A DNA stretch of 64,000 bases from Pseudobythopirellula maris (GTDB taxonomy: Bacteria; Planctomycetota; Planctomycetia; Pirellulales; Lacipirellulaceae), in the NCBI RefSeq assembly GCF_007859945.1, contig NZ_SJPQ01000001.1:1997017-2061016 (forward strand), read 5' to 3'. Below the pieces are notes generated by a model. It was not told where the DNA came from, made no database searches, and worked only from the letters and a program-made list of their open reading frames with translations. Positions within the stretch are counted from its first letter, which is position 1, and the number at the start of each line of letters is the position of its first letter. The position numbers and the translations under genes are program-made. Below, piece after piece: positions 9,036 to 18,336 of this stretch.

Positions 9036-10721
9036 CTAGCCCACATCGAACCGCAGCTCGCGGCCCGATTCGTCTTCGCACTGCACGCTGAGGTGCTCGG
9101 GGCTGGCGCCCTCGCTGCCGAGCACGAGGATCTCGAGCGAGCCCTCGTCCTCCAACCGCGTCAGCTCGCGCCGCTTGCGGTTGTTGAGGTACGTTGCGAC
9201 GCCCTCCTCGACCCGCACGGTGATCTTCGCCACGCGGTCGACCTGGGCGGCCCGCATGAGGACACGCACCGCTTCGATCGCCATGCTCTCGGCCGACTTG
9301 ACGAGGCCCGTTCCTTGGCAGGCGGGGCACTCGCGGTAGACGCTGCGCTTGAGGCTCGGCCGGATCCGCTGGCGGGTCATCTCGATGAGGCCCAACGGGC
9401 TGGTGCGCAAGATCTTGGTTCTAGCGCGGTCGCGGCCGAAGGCGTCTTTGAGGGTGCGTTCCACGTTGCGGCGGTAGCGCTCGCGTCGCATGTCGATAAA
9501 GTCGTTCACGACCACCCCGCCCAGGTCGCGCAGCCGCAGTTGGCGGGCGATCTCCTTGGCGGCGATCATGTTGAGCTTGTAGGCCGACTCCTCGGCGTCG
9601 CCCGAGGTGCGGAAGCTGCCCGAGTTAACGTCGATCGCCACGAGCGCCTCGGTCTGGTCGATCACCAGCGAGCCGCCCCCCTTCAGGGGCACCTTGCGGT
9701 CGTTGATGCGCGAGATCTCGACGTCGATCTTGTGCTTGTTGAACAGCGGCTCCTTGCCCTCGTAGAGCTGCAGCCGGTTGGTGTAGCGCGGCATCGTGAT
9801 CGAGAGGAAGTCCTTGGCGCGTTCGTACGCCTTGGGTTCGTCGATGTGGATCGCGTCGATGTCGCCGGAGAAGATGTCGCGGATCGTGCGGATGACGATG
9901 TCGCTCTCCTCGTACAGGTCGCCGGGGCCCTCCTGGGTCTTGATCCGACGGACCATCAGCTTCCACAGCCGCAGCAGGTAGGCGAGGTCGCGCGACAGGT
10001 CGCGTTTCGTGCGGTCGGTGCCGGCCGTGCGGACGATGAAGCCCAAGCCCTTCGGCGGGTTGAGCTCGCGGAGGATGCCGCGCAGGCGGCGGCGGGCGTC
10101 GTCGTCCTCGATCTTACGCGACACGCCGATGCGTCCCAGCGCGGGCATCAGCACGAGGTAGCGTCCGGGGATGCTGATGTAAGTGGAGAGCGTGGGGCCC
10201 TTGGTGCCGATGCCCTCCTTGATCACCTGCACCACGACCTCGTCGCCGCGCTGGAAGAGGTCTTGGATCGGCGGTTTGACGCGTGGCCGCACGCCGGGGC
10301 GGCGTTTCTCGCGCGGCTTGGTCTTGCGGCGGGTCGCCACGGGGGCGTCGCCTCCCTCGCCCTCGTCGCCGTCGTCGCAGCCGTCGTCCTCGGCCGAATC
10401 TTCTTCGTCGTCTTCGGGGTCCGTTTCGACGCCTTGCGTGCCGTCGTTGTGAATCACGGAGTCGGGGTCGAAACCGGCCTGGCGGAAGTACTGCGGCTCG
10501 ACGTCGCTGATGTGCAGGAAGCCGTTGCGGCCGACGCCGAAGTCGACGAACGCCGCCTGGATGCTCGGCTCGAGGTTGACGATCCGGCCCTTGTAGATGT
10601 TGCCTACGTAGTTGTCCTGGCTGGAGCGCTCGGTGTAGAGCTCCTCGAGCTGGCCGTTCTCAACGATCGCGATCCGGCACTCTTCCGGCTGCGCGACGTT
10701 GATGAGCATTTCGGTTTTCAT
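9036..10721 (-). CDS. rng: Ribonuclease E/G family endoribonuclease
   Basis: 561 aa. The family core is complete. An S1 RNA-binding domain at the N-terminus (YVGNIYKGRIVNLEPSIQAA, FVDFGVGRNGFLH) is followed by the catalytic region with DLGGVVVNDFIDM and the preceding VAIDVNSGSF, which supplies metal-binding Asp. A CPACQGTG zinc-link comes near residue 460. It would process rRNA and decay mRNA in the cytoplasm. The length fits RNase G or a short RNase E without a long degradosome scaffold. An unusual acidic then basic insertion (residues about 85-150, rich in D/E, then RRKTKPREKRRPG) splits the S1 domain. It is downstream of ptsI on the same strand with a 160-base gap, so the two could share transcripts. 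Confidence 0.93.
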   Translation of the reverse strand: MKTEMLINVAQPEECRIAIVENGQLEELYTERSSQDNYVGNIYKGRIVNLEPSIQAAFVDFGVGRNGFLHISDVEPQYFRQAGFDPDSVIHNDGTQGVETDPEDDEEDSAEDDGCDDGDEGEGGDAPVATRRKTKPREKRRPGVRPRVKPPIQDLFQRGDEVVVQVIKEGIGTKGPTLSTYISIPGRYLVLMPALGRIGVSRKIEDDDARRRLRGILRELNPPKGLGFIVRTAGTDRTKRDLSRDLAYLLRLWKLMVRRIKTQEGPGDLYEESDIVIRTIRDIFSGDIDAIHIDEPKAYERAKDFLSITMPRYTNRLQLYEGKEPLFNKHKIDVEISRINDRKVPLKGGGSLVIDQTEALVAIDVNSGSFRTSGDAEESAYKLNMIAAKEIARQLRLRDLGGVVVNDFIDMRRERYRRNVERTLKDAFGRDRARTKILRTSPLGLIEMTRQRIRPSLKRSVYRECPACQGTGLVKSAESMAIEAVRVLMRAAQVDRVAKITVRVEEGVATYLNNRKRRELTRLEDEGSLEILVLGSEGASPEHLSVQCEDESGRELRFDVG

Positions 10722-10883
10722 CGTGATGAGTTTCTCTTGGGTTCTCGACGCCCGTGGGGCGGGCCCTCGTTTGTCGGGGCGCCGGGGGTGTCGGTGTGGG
10801 GTGTTGTTTTGCCTGTTGTTTTTTTGGGGGCCCGCCGCGATGGGGGGCCGCTGTCGATTGCTCGGGGGCCTGCGCGGGGCGCG

Positions 10884-12626
10884 TCAGGCGGGTTGGTCGG
10901 GCAGGAGCTTGAGGAGCTCCTCACGCAGGTAAGTCTTCACGTCGCGCGAGCTCTCCAGGTCGAGCACCCGCTTGGCGACCTTCTCGCAGTGTTCGATCGT
11001 CACGCCGCGCATCACACGCTTCACCTCGAGTGTGGCGGAGGGCGACACGCTGAAGCTCCGCAGGCCGAGGCCCAGCAGCAGCATCGTGTAGAGCGGCGAG
11101 CCGCTCATCTGGCCGCACAGGCTGATCGGCTTGCCCGCCTCGCCGGCGGCGTCGATCGACATCTGGATCAGCTTGATGACCGCCGGGTCGGCGCTCGTGT
11201 AAAGCGAGGCCACGTCCTTGTTGCTGCGGTCGACGGCCAGGGTGTACTGCACCAGGTCGTTGGTGCCGATGCTGAAGAAGTCGACCTCGTCGCAGAAGCG
11301 GTCCATCTGCAACACGGCCGCCGGCACCTCGACCATCATGCCGACCGGCAGGTCGCGGTCGAAGGGAACGCCCTCCTCCTCGAGGTCCTCCATGGCGTCG
11401 GCGAGCATCATCTTCGCGCGGCGCAGCTCGATCAGCGTGGTGATCAGCGGGAACATGATGCGGATGTTGCCCGACACGCTCGCCCGCAAGATGGCCCGCA
11501 GCTGGGTGCGGAACAGGTCGACGTGCTTGAGCGCCAGGCGGATGCTGCGGAGCCCGAGGAACGGGTTGCGCTCGTCGTCCGGCGTGGGGAGCATCGAGAG
11601 CTTGTCGGCGCCAAGGTCGAGCGTGCGCATCACCACCGGCAGCGGATTCATCGCCTCGGCCACCTCCTTGTAGGCGGCGTAGTGGACCTCTTCGGAGGGC
11701 TCGATGTTGCCCGTCAAGTAAAGGAACTCGGTGCGGTAGAGGCCGATGCCGTCGGCGCCGCGCGAGAGCACCAACTCGGTCTCGCTGGGGAACTCGATGT
11801 TGCCCAGCAACTGGATGCGAACGCCGTCGGCGGTCTCGTTGGGGAGGTCCTTGATCTCCTCGAGCCGGGCGAGCAGGTCCTTCTGCTGGTCGATCTCGTG
11901 GCGGTAGCGGGCGAGGGTCTCCTCGTCCGGCTGCAGGATCACGAGGCCCTGGTCGCCGTCGATGATGATCGTGTCGCCGCCCGAGACGTCGGTGAGGAAC
12001 TGCCCGGCGCCGACCACCGCGGGGATGCCGAGCCCCTCGGCCACGATGGCCGTGTGCCCGCCGGGGCCGCCCGCCTCGGTGGCGAACCCGCGGATGAATT
12101 TGGGGTTCATCGCCGCGGTCTCGCTCGGCGTGAGGTTGCGGGCGACGACCAGCACCTCGCTCGTGACGTGGGCCAGCTCCTCGCGTTTCTCGCCCAGCAG
12201 GCGGCGGAGCAAGCGCTTCTCGATGTCGAAGATGTCGTTCGCCCGCTCGGCCATGTAGGCCCCCTCGAGCGACTGGAACACCTTCGCGTAGCGCCGCAGC
12301 ACGCGGCTCACCGAGTACTCGGGCGAGTAGTGCCGCTCGCGGATCATGACCTCCAGCTCGCGGCGGAGCTTCGGGTCGTTGAGCATCTGCGAGTGGGCCG
12401 AGAAGATCGAGCCGTAGTCGTCGCCGAGCTGCTCGGCGACGCACTTGCGGCTGACCTCGATCTCGTCGGTCGTCTCGGCGATGGCGGCGGAGAGCCGCTC
12501 GATCTCGACCTCGACCGAATCGCGCGGCAAGAACCGCCGAGAGATACGGAATCCCTCGTGGTCCATGACCAGCGCTTCGCCGATCATCACCCCGGGGGAG
12601 ACGGCGATACCTTGGAGTCGTTGCAT
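10884..12626 (-). CDS. ptsI: PTS enzyme I (phosphoenolpyruvate-protein phosphotransferase)
   Basis: 580 aa from the ATG at 12626, which has a GAGGG site 7-11 bases upstream; an upstream TTG would add eight residues. It begins GIAVSPGVMIGEA as in enzyme I. The phospho-acceptor His is in GGPGGHTAIVAEGLG, where the usual Ser before His is Gly. The C-terminal PEP-binding barrel has TEFLYL, GTNDLVQYTLAVDR and the catalytic Cys in LCGQMSG. The length is that of ordinary EI with no GAF domain. It transfers phosphate from PEP to HPr. With HPr and a PtsN-type EIIA nearby but no sugar permease, a regulatory (nitrogen-type) PTS is likely. Confidence 0.95.
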   Translation of the reverse strand: MQRLQGIAVSPGVMIGEALVMDHEGFRISRRFLPRDSVEVEIERLSAAIAETTDEIEVSRKCVAEQLGDDYGSIFSAHSQMLNDPKLRRELEVMIRERHYSPEYSVSRVLRRYAKVFQSLEGAYMAERANDIFDIEKRLLRRLLGEKREELAHVTSEVLVVARNLTPSETAAMNPKFIRGFATEAGGPGGHTAIVAEGLGIPAVVGAGQFLTDVSGGDTIIIDGDQGLVILQPDEETLARYRHEIDQQKDLLARLEEIKDLPNETADGVRIQLLGNIEFPSETELVLSRGADGIGLYRTEFLYLTGNIEPSEEVHYAAYKEVAEAMNPLPVVMRTLDLGADKLSMLPTPDDERNPFLGLRSIRLALKHVDLFRTQLRAILRASVSGNIRIMFPLITTLIELRRAKMMLADAMEDLEEEGVPFDRDLPVGMMVEVPAAVLQMDRFCDEVDFFSIGTNDLVQYTLAVDRSNKDVASLYTSADPAVIKLIQMSIDAAGEAGKPISLCGQMSGSPLYTMLLLGLGLRSFSVSPSATLEVKRVMRGVTIEHCEKVAKRVLDLESSRDVKTYLREELLKLLPDQPA

Positions 12627-13232
12627 CGAGCCCTCGCGGGCGTGCTCCAAGCAGTCAGATGAGTTGTCGCCATCTTAGGGGCGCGGGGCGTTACGCCCCG
12701 GGAGCGGGCGCGACGGTCGACTCGGCGCCCCACGCCCCTAGGCCAACGGCCAACGGGCTGGAGGGGGCGGCGGCCGGCGAGGGGCCCTGGCTCGGTGTCC
12801 TGGATGACGGCGGCAAGCCGGCGACCGCAGCGGGGCGCGTGTCGCGTCGTCCCGTGGGGCGGTCTTGTTGGCTTGTCGGGTGGATCATGCTGCTGCGGAG
12901 ACGCATGGTTGTGTTCGGTCCCGAGCCCGCCGCGCGGCGGTTTGGCCGCACGAGGCTGGGGGGATCGTCGCGGTGAGCGTCGCTCCGGCGGCCGCACCCG
13001 CCCCCCACGGGGGCAAGGCGCCATGCGCCGGCGCTCGATCTAATCAATCGTTGTGTTCGTGTGGGCGGGCGGAGCGAAACGTCCTTGCTCGACCCCAGCT
13101 CAGCTTCTTGTCGCCTGTATTCGTCCGGAGCGGCCGCGAACATGGCCTGTCGGTCCGCTGCGGCTGCTTATCTCGGTAGCCCTTTGGTCGGGTGTGCTCT
13201 GGTCGATTGTTCTGCGGTCGTTTGGCCGCGGG
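12627..13232. other. Long gap between ptsH and ptsI, no gene seen
   Basis: About 600 bases within the minus-strand pts cluster. Open frames here give Pro/Arg-rich translations typical of noncoding high-GC DNA. A short perfect hairpin, GGGGCG-TTA-CGCCCC, sits just upstream of ptsI near 12690. It suggests that ptsI has its own promoter or that the hpf-ptsN-ptsH transcript is attenuated here. No RNA family was recognised. Confidence 0.45.
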
Positions 13233-13520
13233 TCAGTTGCCTTGTTCTTGCGTGACCTCGGGCGTGAAGTTGTTCTCCACCAGCCGCGTGAGAGCCTCGA
13301 CCGCCGCCTCGGCGTCGGGGCCCTCGGCCTCGATGACGAGCTCAACCCCCTGCTGGGCGCCGAGCGTGAGCACGTCCAGGATGCTCTTGGCGTCGACCCT
13401 TCGGCCGTCGTGATCGATCGCCACCTGCGACTGGTACTGCATCGCGGTGCGCGCGACCAGCTCGGCGGGTCGGGCGTGCAGCCCCTCGGCGTGTCGGATT
13501 ACGACGGATCGTGTCGCCAC
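13233..13520 (-). CDS. ptsH: HPr phosphocarrier protein
   Basis: 95 aa from a GTG at 13520, placed 5-6 bases after an AGGGA site; frames further upstream lack protein character. The phospho-accepting His lies in HAEGLHARPAELV, and the regulatory-site serine region is present (DAKSILDVLTLGAQQG). It carries phosphate from enzyme I to EIIA. It is a little longer than a standard 85-90 aa HPr because of a tail ending TPEVTQEQGN. It sits 77 bases after ptsN on the same strand. Confidence 0.93.
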   Translation of the reverse strand: MATRSVVIRHAEGLHARPAELVARTAMQYQSQVAIDHDGRRVDAKSILDVLTLGAQQGVELVIEAEGPDAEAAVEALTRLVENNFTPEVTQEQGN

Positions 13521-13597
13521 TTGGTTCCCTGGGCCCACGGCCACTCGTTTCGTTTCGGTAGTTGATTCGTTCGCGCGTCTGCGATCGGTCGTCGGCG

Positions 13598-14074
13598 TCA
13601 GGCGCTGAACTGGTTGCTGTCGGCCTCTTCGAGCAGCTGCCAGATGTCGTCGGTCGTCTTGCTCTGCTGCAGGAAGCGGCAGAACTGGTCGTCGCGCAGC
13701 TGACGCGACACGTTCTCCAGCGCCCGCAGGTGGTCGCCCGGCCGGTCGGGGGGCGAGATGAGCATGAACAACAAGTGGACCTTGTCGCCGTCGAGGCTGT
13801 CGAACTCGACGCCCGACTCGCTCACGGCCACCATGCCGCACAGCTTGTCGACGGTGGCGTGCTTGGTGTGGGGGACGGCCACGCCGCGGCCGATTCCGGT
13901 GCTGCCGAGTTCCTCACGCTTGAGGATCGCCTCGACGATGGCCTCGTACTGGCCCCCTTCGATCTCGCCCGCCTTGACGAGCGAAGTGGCCATCTCACGG
14001 ATCACGCCCTTCTTGTCGGACGCCTCGAGGTCGGAGAGGATCGCCTTTTTGCAAATAAAATCTGCGAACTTCAT
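13598..14074 (-). CDS. ptsN: PTS EIIA component, PtsN (nitrogen-regulatory) type
   Basis: 158 aa from an ATG at 14074. It has the fructose/mannitol-type EIIA fold pattern: a helical start (KAILSDLEASDKKGVIREM), KREELGSTGIGRGVAVPHTKH with the phospho-His in VPHTKH, and the LLFMLISPPDRPGDHLRAL strand-loop. A single IIA domain without IIB/IIC is typical of PtsN, which acts as a regulator of K+ transport, nitrogen or other processes and not in sugar uptake. The order hpf-ptsN-ptsH on one strand supports a PTS-Ntr role, since hpf and ptsN neighbour each other in many proteobacterial rpoN operons. No rpoN is in the window. Confidence 0.92.
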   Translation of the reverse strand: MKFADFICKKAILSDLEASDKKGVIREMATSLVKAGEIEGGQYEAIVEAILKREELGSTGIGRGVAVPHTKHATVDKLCGMVAVSESGVEFDSLDGDKVHLLFMLISPPDRPGDHLRALENVSRQLRDDQFCRFLQQSKTTDDIWQLLEEADSNQFSA

Positions 14075-14241
14075 GCCGGGTCAGCCTTGATCTCAATGTG
14101 ACGTGTAAGGGAACGCCGGGCGGGGTCACGCGACGGACAACGCGTTTGCTTCCGCGTCCGTGCCGTGAGGCCGCCTGCGGCGGAGTGGTGTTTGTTTCGT
14201 TTCGGTCGCCAACTGTCTTTTCGGTCGCCAACCGGTGGCCG

Positions 14242-14652
14242 TCACTCGTCTTCGACGCCCACGTTCTGCTCTAGGTCTTCCGATCCGGCGTCTTCCGATC
14301 CGGCGTCGGCCACGGCGCCGAGGTCCCGCGGGCCGCGGGCGGCCGAGTCGGGGTTGCGGTGCTGATCGATCGTCTTTTCTTTGTACTTCTTGAGCTGCTG
14401 CTCCATCTTGTGAACCGCCCCCTCGATGGCCGTGAGCAGGTTCTGCGACTCTTGGTGAGACACGAAGTCGTGCTTGTGCTCGGCCGAGACCAGCAGCTCC
14501 ACATTCGGCTTGTTGTGGTTCTTCAGGTCGACCACCACCTCGATCGACGTGAGCCGCTCGAAGAATCGCAGGAGCTTCTCGGATTTGGACACGAGCAGCT
14601 GCTGGCTCTCGTCGGACAGATGGCCGTGTCGAGCCGTCACTTTGATCTGCAC
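14242..14652 (-). CDS. hpf: Ribosome hibernation promoting factor (short HPF/RaiA type)
   Basis: 136 aa from a GTG at 14652, about eight bases after AGGGAAG. The HPF fold covers residues about 1-100: VQIKVTARHGHLSD, then KSEKLLRFFERL, VELLVSAEHKHDF and AIEGAVHKMEQQLKKYKEK. It binds the 30S decoding centre to inactivate ribosomes in stationary phase. The C-terminal dimerisation domain of long HPF is missing. Instead there is an acidic tail with a tandem duplication (DAGSEDAGSED), encoded by a 15-base direct repeat near 14277-14306. It is first in a minus-strand run hpf-ptsN-ptsH and has a plausible promoter upstream. Confidence 0.92.
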   Translation of the reverse strand: MQIKVTARHGHLSDESQQLLVSKSEKLLRFFERLTSIEVVVDLKNHNKPNVELLVSAEHKHDFVSHQESQNLLTAIEGAVHKMEQQLKKYKEKTIDQHRNPDSAARGPRDLGAVADAGSEDAGSEDLEQNVGVEDE

Positions 14653-14776
14653 AGGCGCTTCCCTATGTAACGTTGCGTTTATTCGGAGGAGGGTCGATCG
14701 TGTGTTCGGCCCGCTGGGCGAATCACGCCGCGGGCCCGCCCTCGGTCGGACCGACGCGGGGCCGGACCGGCCCAAT

Positions 14777-14805
14777 AGTATACCGTTGCCCTTGCCTGCG
14801 GCGAA
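14777..14805 (-). promoter_or_regulatory. Putative promoter of hpf
   Basis: On the minus strand, a TATACT -10 (plus-strand 14777-14782) lies 17 bases from TTCGCC (14800-14805), about 125 bases upstream of the hpf start. The -10 fits the sigma-70 consensus well and the -35 only partly. The remaining space up to 14998 shows nothing else recognisable. Confidence 0.4.
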
Positions 14806-14998
14806 AGGAGCGATTCGGAGCGGGTCGAGACAACCTGCCGACGATTATTTTCGCCTTTTTTAGCCTCGGAGGCCCGCGATTCCGCCCCCGCCTGATACGG
14901 GCACTAAAAGAATATGGCGCCCCAGCCCTTGGTGAAGGGCGCCCACAGATTTCAGCGGCAGCCTTGCACCGAGTGCGGCAATCCGCCCCGCGCCGCTG

Positions 14999-17308
14999 TC
15001 AGAACCCGCTCGATTCGGGCCAATCGTCCTCACGCAGCCGTTTCTCGAGGCGGTCGATCGCACGCGATCGCTGGAGCGGCGTCCCCTCGGGTTCGAACAT
15101 CTGCAGATTCGTCAGCTCCCGCAGGTTGTACGAGGCCAGCACGCGGTAATCGACCGCCTCGCTCTGCATCCGCTCGATGAGCACCTCCAGCGGGCCGGTG
15201 CGGCGCTGCTCGGCGGTCGTACCCACTTCCTCACCCGTGTAGCCGCGGAGCATCTCGAACAGCTCGGCGCCCGCCTCCTCGCCACGCATCGTGACAAGCG
15301 TTTGCCGCAACTTGCGGGCGCCCTCGGGGCTGAGGCTCATCGCGCTGCGCAGCGCCACGATGTTGTCGTCCCAACGGTTCTTGTGCTCTGTGTCGGCAAG
15401 CGACTCGACCAGCGGTCCGTACTCACCGAGCGCCAGTCCGCACCGCGCGGCGAGCGAGCGGAGCTCGCGGAACGCCTGGCGGACGATCATGATCGCCTCG
15501 AGCTGCGGCCAAACCGGCGCGCCGGGTTCGACCTGCTCGAGCAATTCGGGCGAGGCGAGCTTGTCGGCGCCGCGGAGCCGCTCTCCGGCAATCCAGGCCG
15601 GCTCCTCGGAGTAAGTCTCGGGCGCGCCGGCCTGGCCGTTGGCGACACGCCAGCGAGCGGCTTCTTCGGTGGTGAACTCAGTCCCGCTTGCGAGCCAATC
15701 GACTCCCCCGCGGGGTGCGTAGCACTCGGCGACCACCGGCAACGGAGCCGAAACGAAGTCGGCGCCCGCGACAAACGGCCGGTCGGCGTCGATCGCCAGC
15801 CGCGCGCCCGCCGTCATCAGCACCCGGGCCGTCGTGTCGCCCAGGTCGAGCTCGATCGTCGTGGGCCCGTCGCCCTGGTTGGTCATCACGAGCCGGCCGT
15901 GGGTCAGCCCGACGGCCGGGTTGCCCCCCTCGGTCTCGTCGAGCGAGACGAGCGTGTCGCCCTCCAACTCGAGACGCACGCCGCTGCGCAGCCGCACGGC
16001 GCCGCGGTACGTGGGGAGCCCCTGCAGCTGCTGGCCCGCCTCGAGCGTGGCGTCGTCGGCCAAGCGAATCCAATCTTCGGACTCGCCGTCGAAGACCAGC
16101 ATCATCTGATCTCGACTGGCGAAGCTGCCGAGCGGCGTCGGCTCGGCTTCGGGGTCGGACTCGGCGCTGTTATCTTCGATCGGGTCCCCGTCCCCCGCAC
16201 CGCTGAGGTCCCCTGTGCCGTTGGGAACCTCAGAGCCAGCGGGCGTCTCAGGCGTTTCCTCGGCGCCATTTCCTAGCGGACCCCGCCGGGACTGCAACTC
16301 GCGTGGCGATGTGGTGGCGTTCGGAAGGCTCGTCGCGCCGTTGTCGGGAAGCGCCGGGAGCGCGGGCGTGTCTTCTACGGCCACTTCCCCGGGGGGCGAG
16401 TCCGACGACGCACCGCCCTGCGGCTGATTGGCGTCGGTCGCTTCGGGCTCTTGGGCCGCCGAATCTTCGGTCGCCGGCGCCGGTTGTTGCGTCTGGGACG
16501 CGTCGGCGCCGCCGGCGGGCGCCGCGTTTGGCTGCGAGTCGGGCGCGCCCTCCGTGTCGTTTGGCTGAAGCGGATCGTCTGCCCGATCGCCGCTGGCAAC
16601 GCGCAGCGGGCTCGTCGGGCTAAACACCGAATAGGCTCCCAGGGCGACGATGGCCGCCACCGCCGCCGCGCGGAGCCACGCCCCTGACCCGCCGCGGCTT
16701 TCGCGCAGGTACTCCGGCACGTCCACCAGCCGCTCGCCCGCCGCCCCCATCGTGCTGGCGGGCGTCGTTCCTCCGAGCGGCTCGGGGCTCACGGCGCCAA
16801 CCGTGTGAGGGCCTTCGAAACGATGGCCCGCGCCGTCGGCGCCCTCGGCGTCGCTTGTTTCAACGCCGCCGGTCTCGCCGCCGCTCGTATCACCGCCGCT
16901 CGTATCGACCAGGTCGATCTCGTTCGGCAGGAAGTACATCCGCCGCTTCGCCTCATGGTCGACATCGGCCGGCCCGCGGAGCACCATCGTCAGGATGTGG
17001 TGGCAGGCGGCCGCCTCGGCCAGGTGCTCGTCGGAGTCGATGCAGATCTGCTCGAACTCGGCCACCTCTTCGGGCGCCAAGGTGTTGTCCAGGTACTCGG
17101 CCAGCGAGTTCGGGTCGTCGGCCAAACCGTCGCCCAACGGCAGGGGCGCTCCCAACCGGATGCGGCCCGACACGTCGCGGGTGCGGAGCACAATCTCCTT
17201 AGCGACCTGGCTCGCCTCGACCTGGCGGCCGAGGCTCTCCTGGTCGGCGCGGTCGAGAATGCCATCGATGTAGGCGAGCAGCGTGCGGAGCGTGAGACGC
17301 ATCGACAT
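14999..17308 (-). CDS. Large membrane protein with anti-sigma-like N-terminus and FecR-like middle
   Basis: 769 aa. The N-terminal ~115 residues are helical and soluble (LLAYIDGILDRADQESLGRQ, then a second SLAEYLDNTLAPEEVAEFE), a doubled zinc-finger/anti-sigma-like segment without obvious Cys ligands. A Gly/Ser/Asp-rich linker leads to one membrane helix near residues 210-230 (WLRAAAVAAIVALGAYSVF). A 160-residue Pro/Ala/Glu/Ser-rich linker then reaches a beta-rich region around 400-520 (LQGLPTYRGAVRLRSGVRLE, SLDETEGGNPAVGLTHGRL) that resembles FecR/YVTN-type beta repeats. The rest is helical. Topology suggests an inner-membrane protein with a large periplasmic part. A role in sigma-factor control is inferred, and no sigma gene is adjacent. 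It is not a family I can name. Confidence 0.75.
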   Translation of the reverse strand: MSMRLTLRTLLAYIDGILDRADQESLGRQVEASQVAKEIVLRTRDVSGRIRLGAPLPLGDGLADDPNSLAEYLDNTLAPEEVAEFEQICIDSDEHLAEAAACHHILTMVLRGPADVDHEAKRRMYFLPNEIDLVDTSGGDTSGGETGGVETSDAEGADGAGHRFEGPHTVGAVSPEPLGGTTPASTMGAAGERLVDVPEYLRESRGGSGAWLRAAAVAAIVALGAYSVFSPTSPLRVASGDRADDPLQPNDTEGAPDSQPNAAPAGGADASQTQQPAPATEDSAAQEPEATDANQPQGGASSDSPPGEVAVEDTPALPALPDNGATSLPNATTSPRELQSRRGPLGNGAEETPETPAGSEVPNGTGDLSGAGDGDPIEDNSAESDPEAEPTPLGSFASRDQMMLVFDGESEDWIRLADDATLEAGQQLQGLPTYRGAVRLRSGVRLELEGDTLVSLDETEGGNPAVGLTHGRLVMTNQGDGPTTIELDLGDTTARVLMTAGARLAIDADRPFVAGADFVSAPLPVVAECYAPRGGVDWLASGTEFTTEEAARWRVANGQAGAPETYSEEPAWIAGERLRGADKLASPELLEQVEPGAPVWPQLEAIMIVRQAFRELRSLAARCGLALGEYGPLVESLADTEHKNRWDDNIVALRSAMSLSPEGARKLRQTLVTMRGEEAGAELFEMLRGYTGEEVGTTAEQRRTGPLEVLIERMQSEAVDYRVLASYNLRELTNLQMFEPEGTPLQRSRAIDRLEKRLREDDWPESSGF

Positions 17309-17503
17309 GACGTACCAACAGCAGGACGAAGGTAGGGGCTAACAGGGGGGGACCAACTCGGGTGGCCATCGTAGAAAACCGCCGCGGAAAAACGCCGGCA
17401 GCTTTCCCCCTCTCCCTTGTTAGTGACCGCCGCCGCCGCGATCCGTGCAAGATTCTTGCAGAAAGATCGAAATCGGCCCCCGCCCCCCGCCGAGAAGGCT
17501 CGA

Positions 17504-17815
17504 TCAAGCCCGCTGGGAGGGAAAGCACCCCAGCGCGAGCACCGAGCTGAGCCCCAGCAGCACCGCCACCACGCCGGGGTGCAACGCCGGACGCCAGCGT
17601 TCGGTCGGCTGGCGGGTCACCTCGCCGAGCCGCAGCCAGCCGTCGGCGGTGAGCACCCAATCGGTCGCCAGCAGCGCGCCGTCCGACACGACCCGCGCCG
17701 TGCCGGCCTTCCCCCCGCGAGCCTCGTGCGCCTCGGCGTCTTGCTGGGCGAATAGCGAAGCGGGCGCCGCTGCGGCGAAAGCCAATACCAAGATGATCCG
17801 GGCGAGGAGTTGCAA
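17504..17815 (-). CDS. Small exported protein with a C-terminal membrane helix, unknown function
   Basis: 103 aa if it starts at the TTG at 17815, which follows a GGAG site by eight bases. This start gives a neat signal peptide (MQLLARIILVLAFAAAAPASLFAQQ). The mature part contains GALLATDWVLTADGWLRLGE and a C-terminal hydrophobic helix (PGVVAVLLGLSSVLALGCF) before PSQRA. The longer upstream frame is Arg-rich and unlike protein. It ends about 195 bases upstream of the 769-aa membrane protein on the same strand and may be co-transcribed with it. No family is recognised. Confidence 0.6.
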   Translation of the reverse strand: MQLLARIILVLAFAAAAPASLFAQQDAEAHEARGGKAGTARVVSDGALLATDWVLTADGWLRLGEVTRQPTERWRPALHPGVVAVLLGLSSVLALGCFPSQRA

Positions 17816-18336
17816 GCTGAGCGCTCCCGTGATGCGCCGCGAACGCGGCGGTTGCGAAGAGAGTTGAGGGCGAGACCGTTCCCGAGTGGGACTTGTCTCA
17901 CCCCTAACGCAACGGCGGCGCCGGGCGGCGCGGCGACGCGGCAGCCATGGCCGCAATGCCCTGCAATCGCAGGGGATATCGCTCCCCGCGGGCTGCCGGC
18001 GACGAGTCGCCAAGCACCGTGCGTGTTGACGTTTCGCCACACACGCCGGCAGTGGGTGTGGCGGAAACGCCACGCTCACTGGAGCCCGGGCAGGTCTTCG
18101 CGACGCGGCCCCACAGAACCCCGAGCTGGCGCAGCCCGCAACGGCGTCAGACTCAAAATTGGGGGCCTTAGATCAAGCCCACCAAAGACTTACGGCGCGA
18201 CTTTCCCCCAAGCGTTTGGCGTCCCTCGCGGCGCCGCATACGATGCCCGGCCGACAGACACCCCAGGGCGGTCGCGGGCAGCCTTTCCCAGGCCCTCTCG
18301 CCGCCCATCCATCCGCATCCTGCCGCAGGATCACCG
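17816..18336. other. Divergent intergenic region with a small palindrome
   Basis: 521 bases between a minus-strand and a plus-strand gene. It contains the palindrome GTGGCG-GAAA-CGCCAC at 18058-18073. It also holds a 25-base motif at 18019-18043 (GTGCGTGTTG, six bases, CGCCACACA) that recurs at 30258-30282. No promoter could be assigned with confidence. Confidence 0.45.

Noticed and set aside
9093..12662. Plus-strand open frame of 1189 codons opposite rng and ptsI
   Set aside because: Covers two conserved genes on the other strand and has no motif; shadow frame.
12691..13143. Possible 150-aa gene between ptsI and ptsH
   Set aside because: Composition is Arg/Pro/Ser-rich and several competing frames look the same; no start signal.
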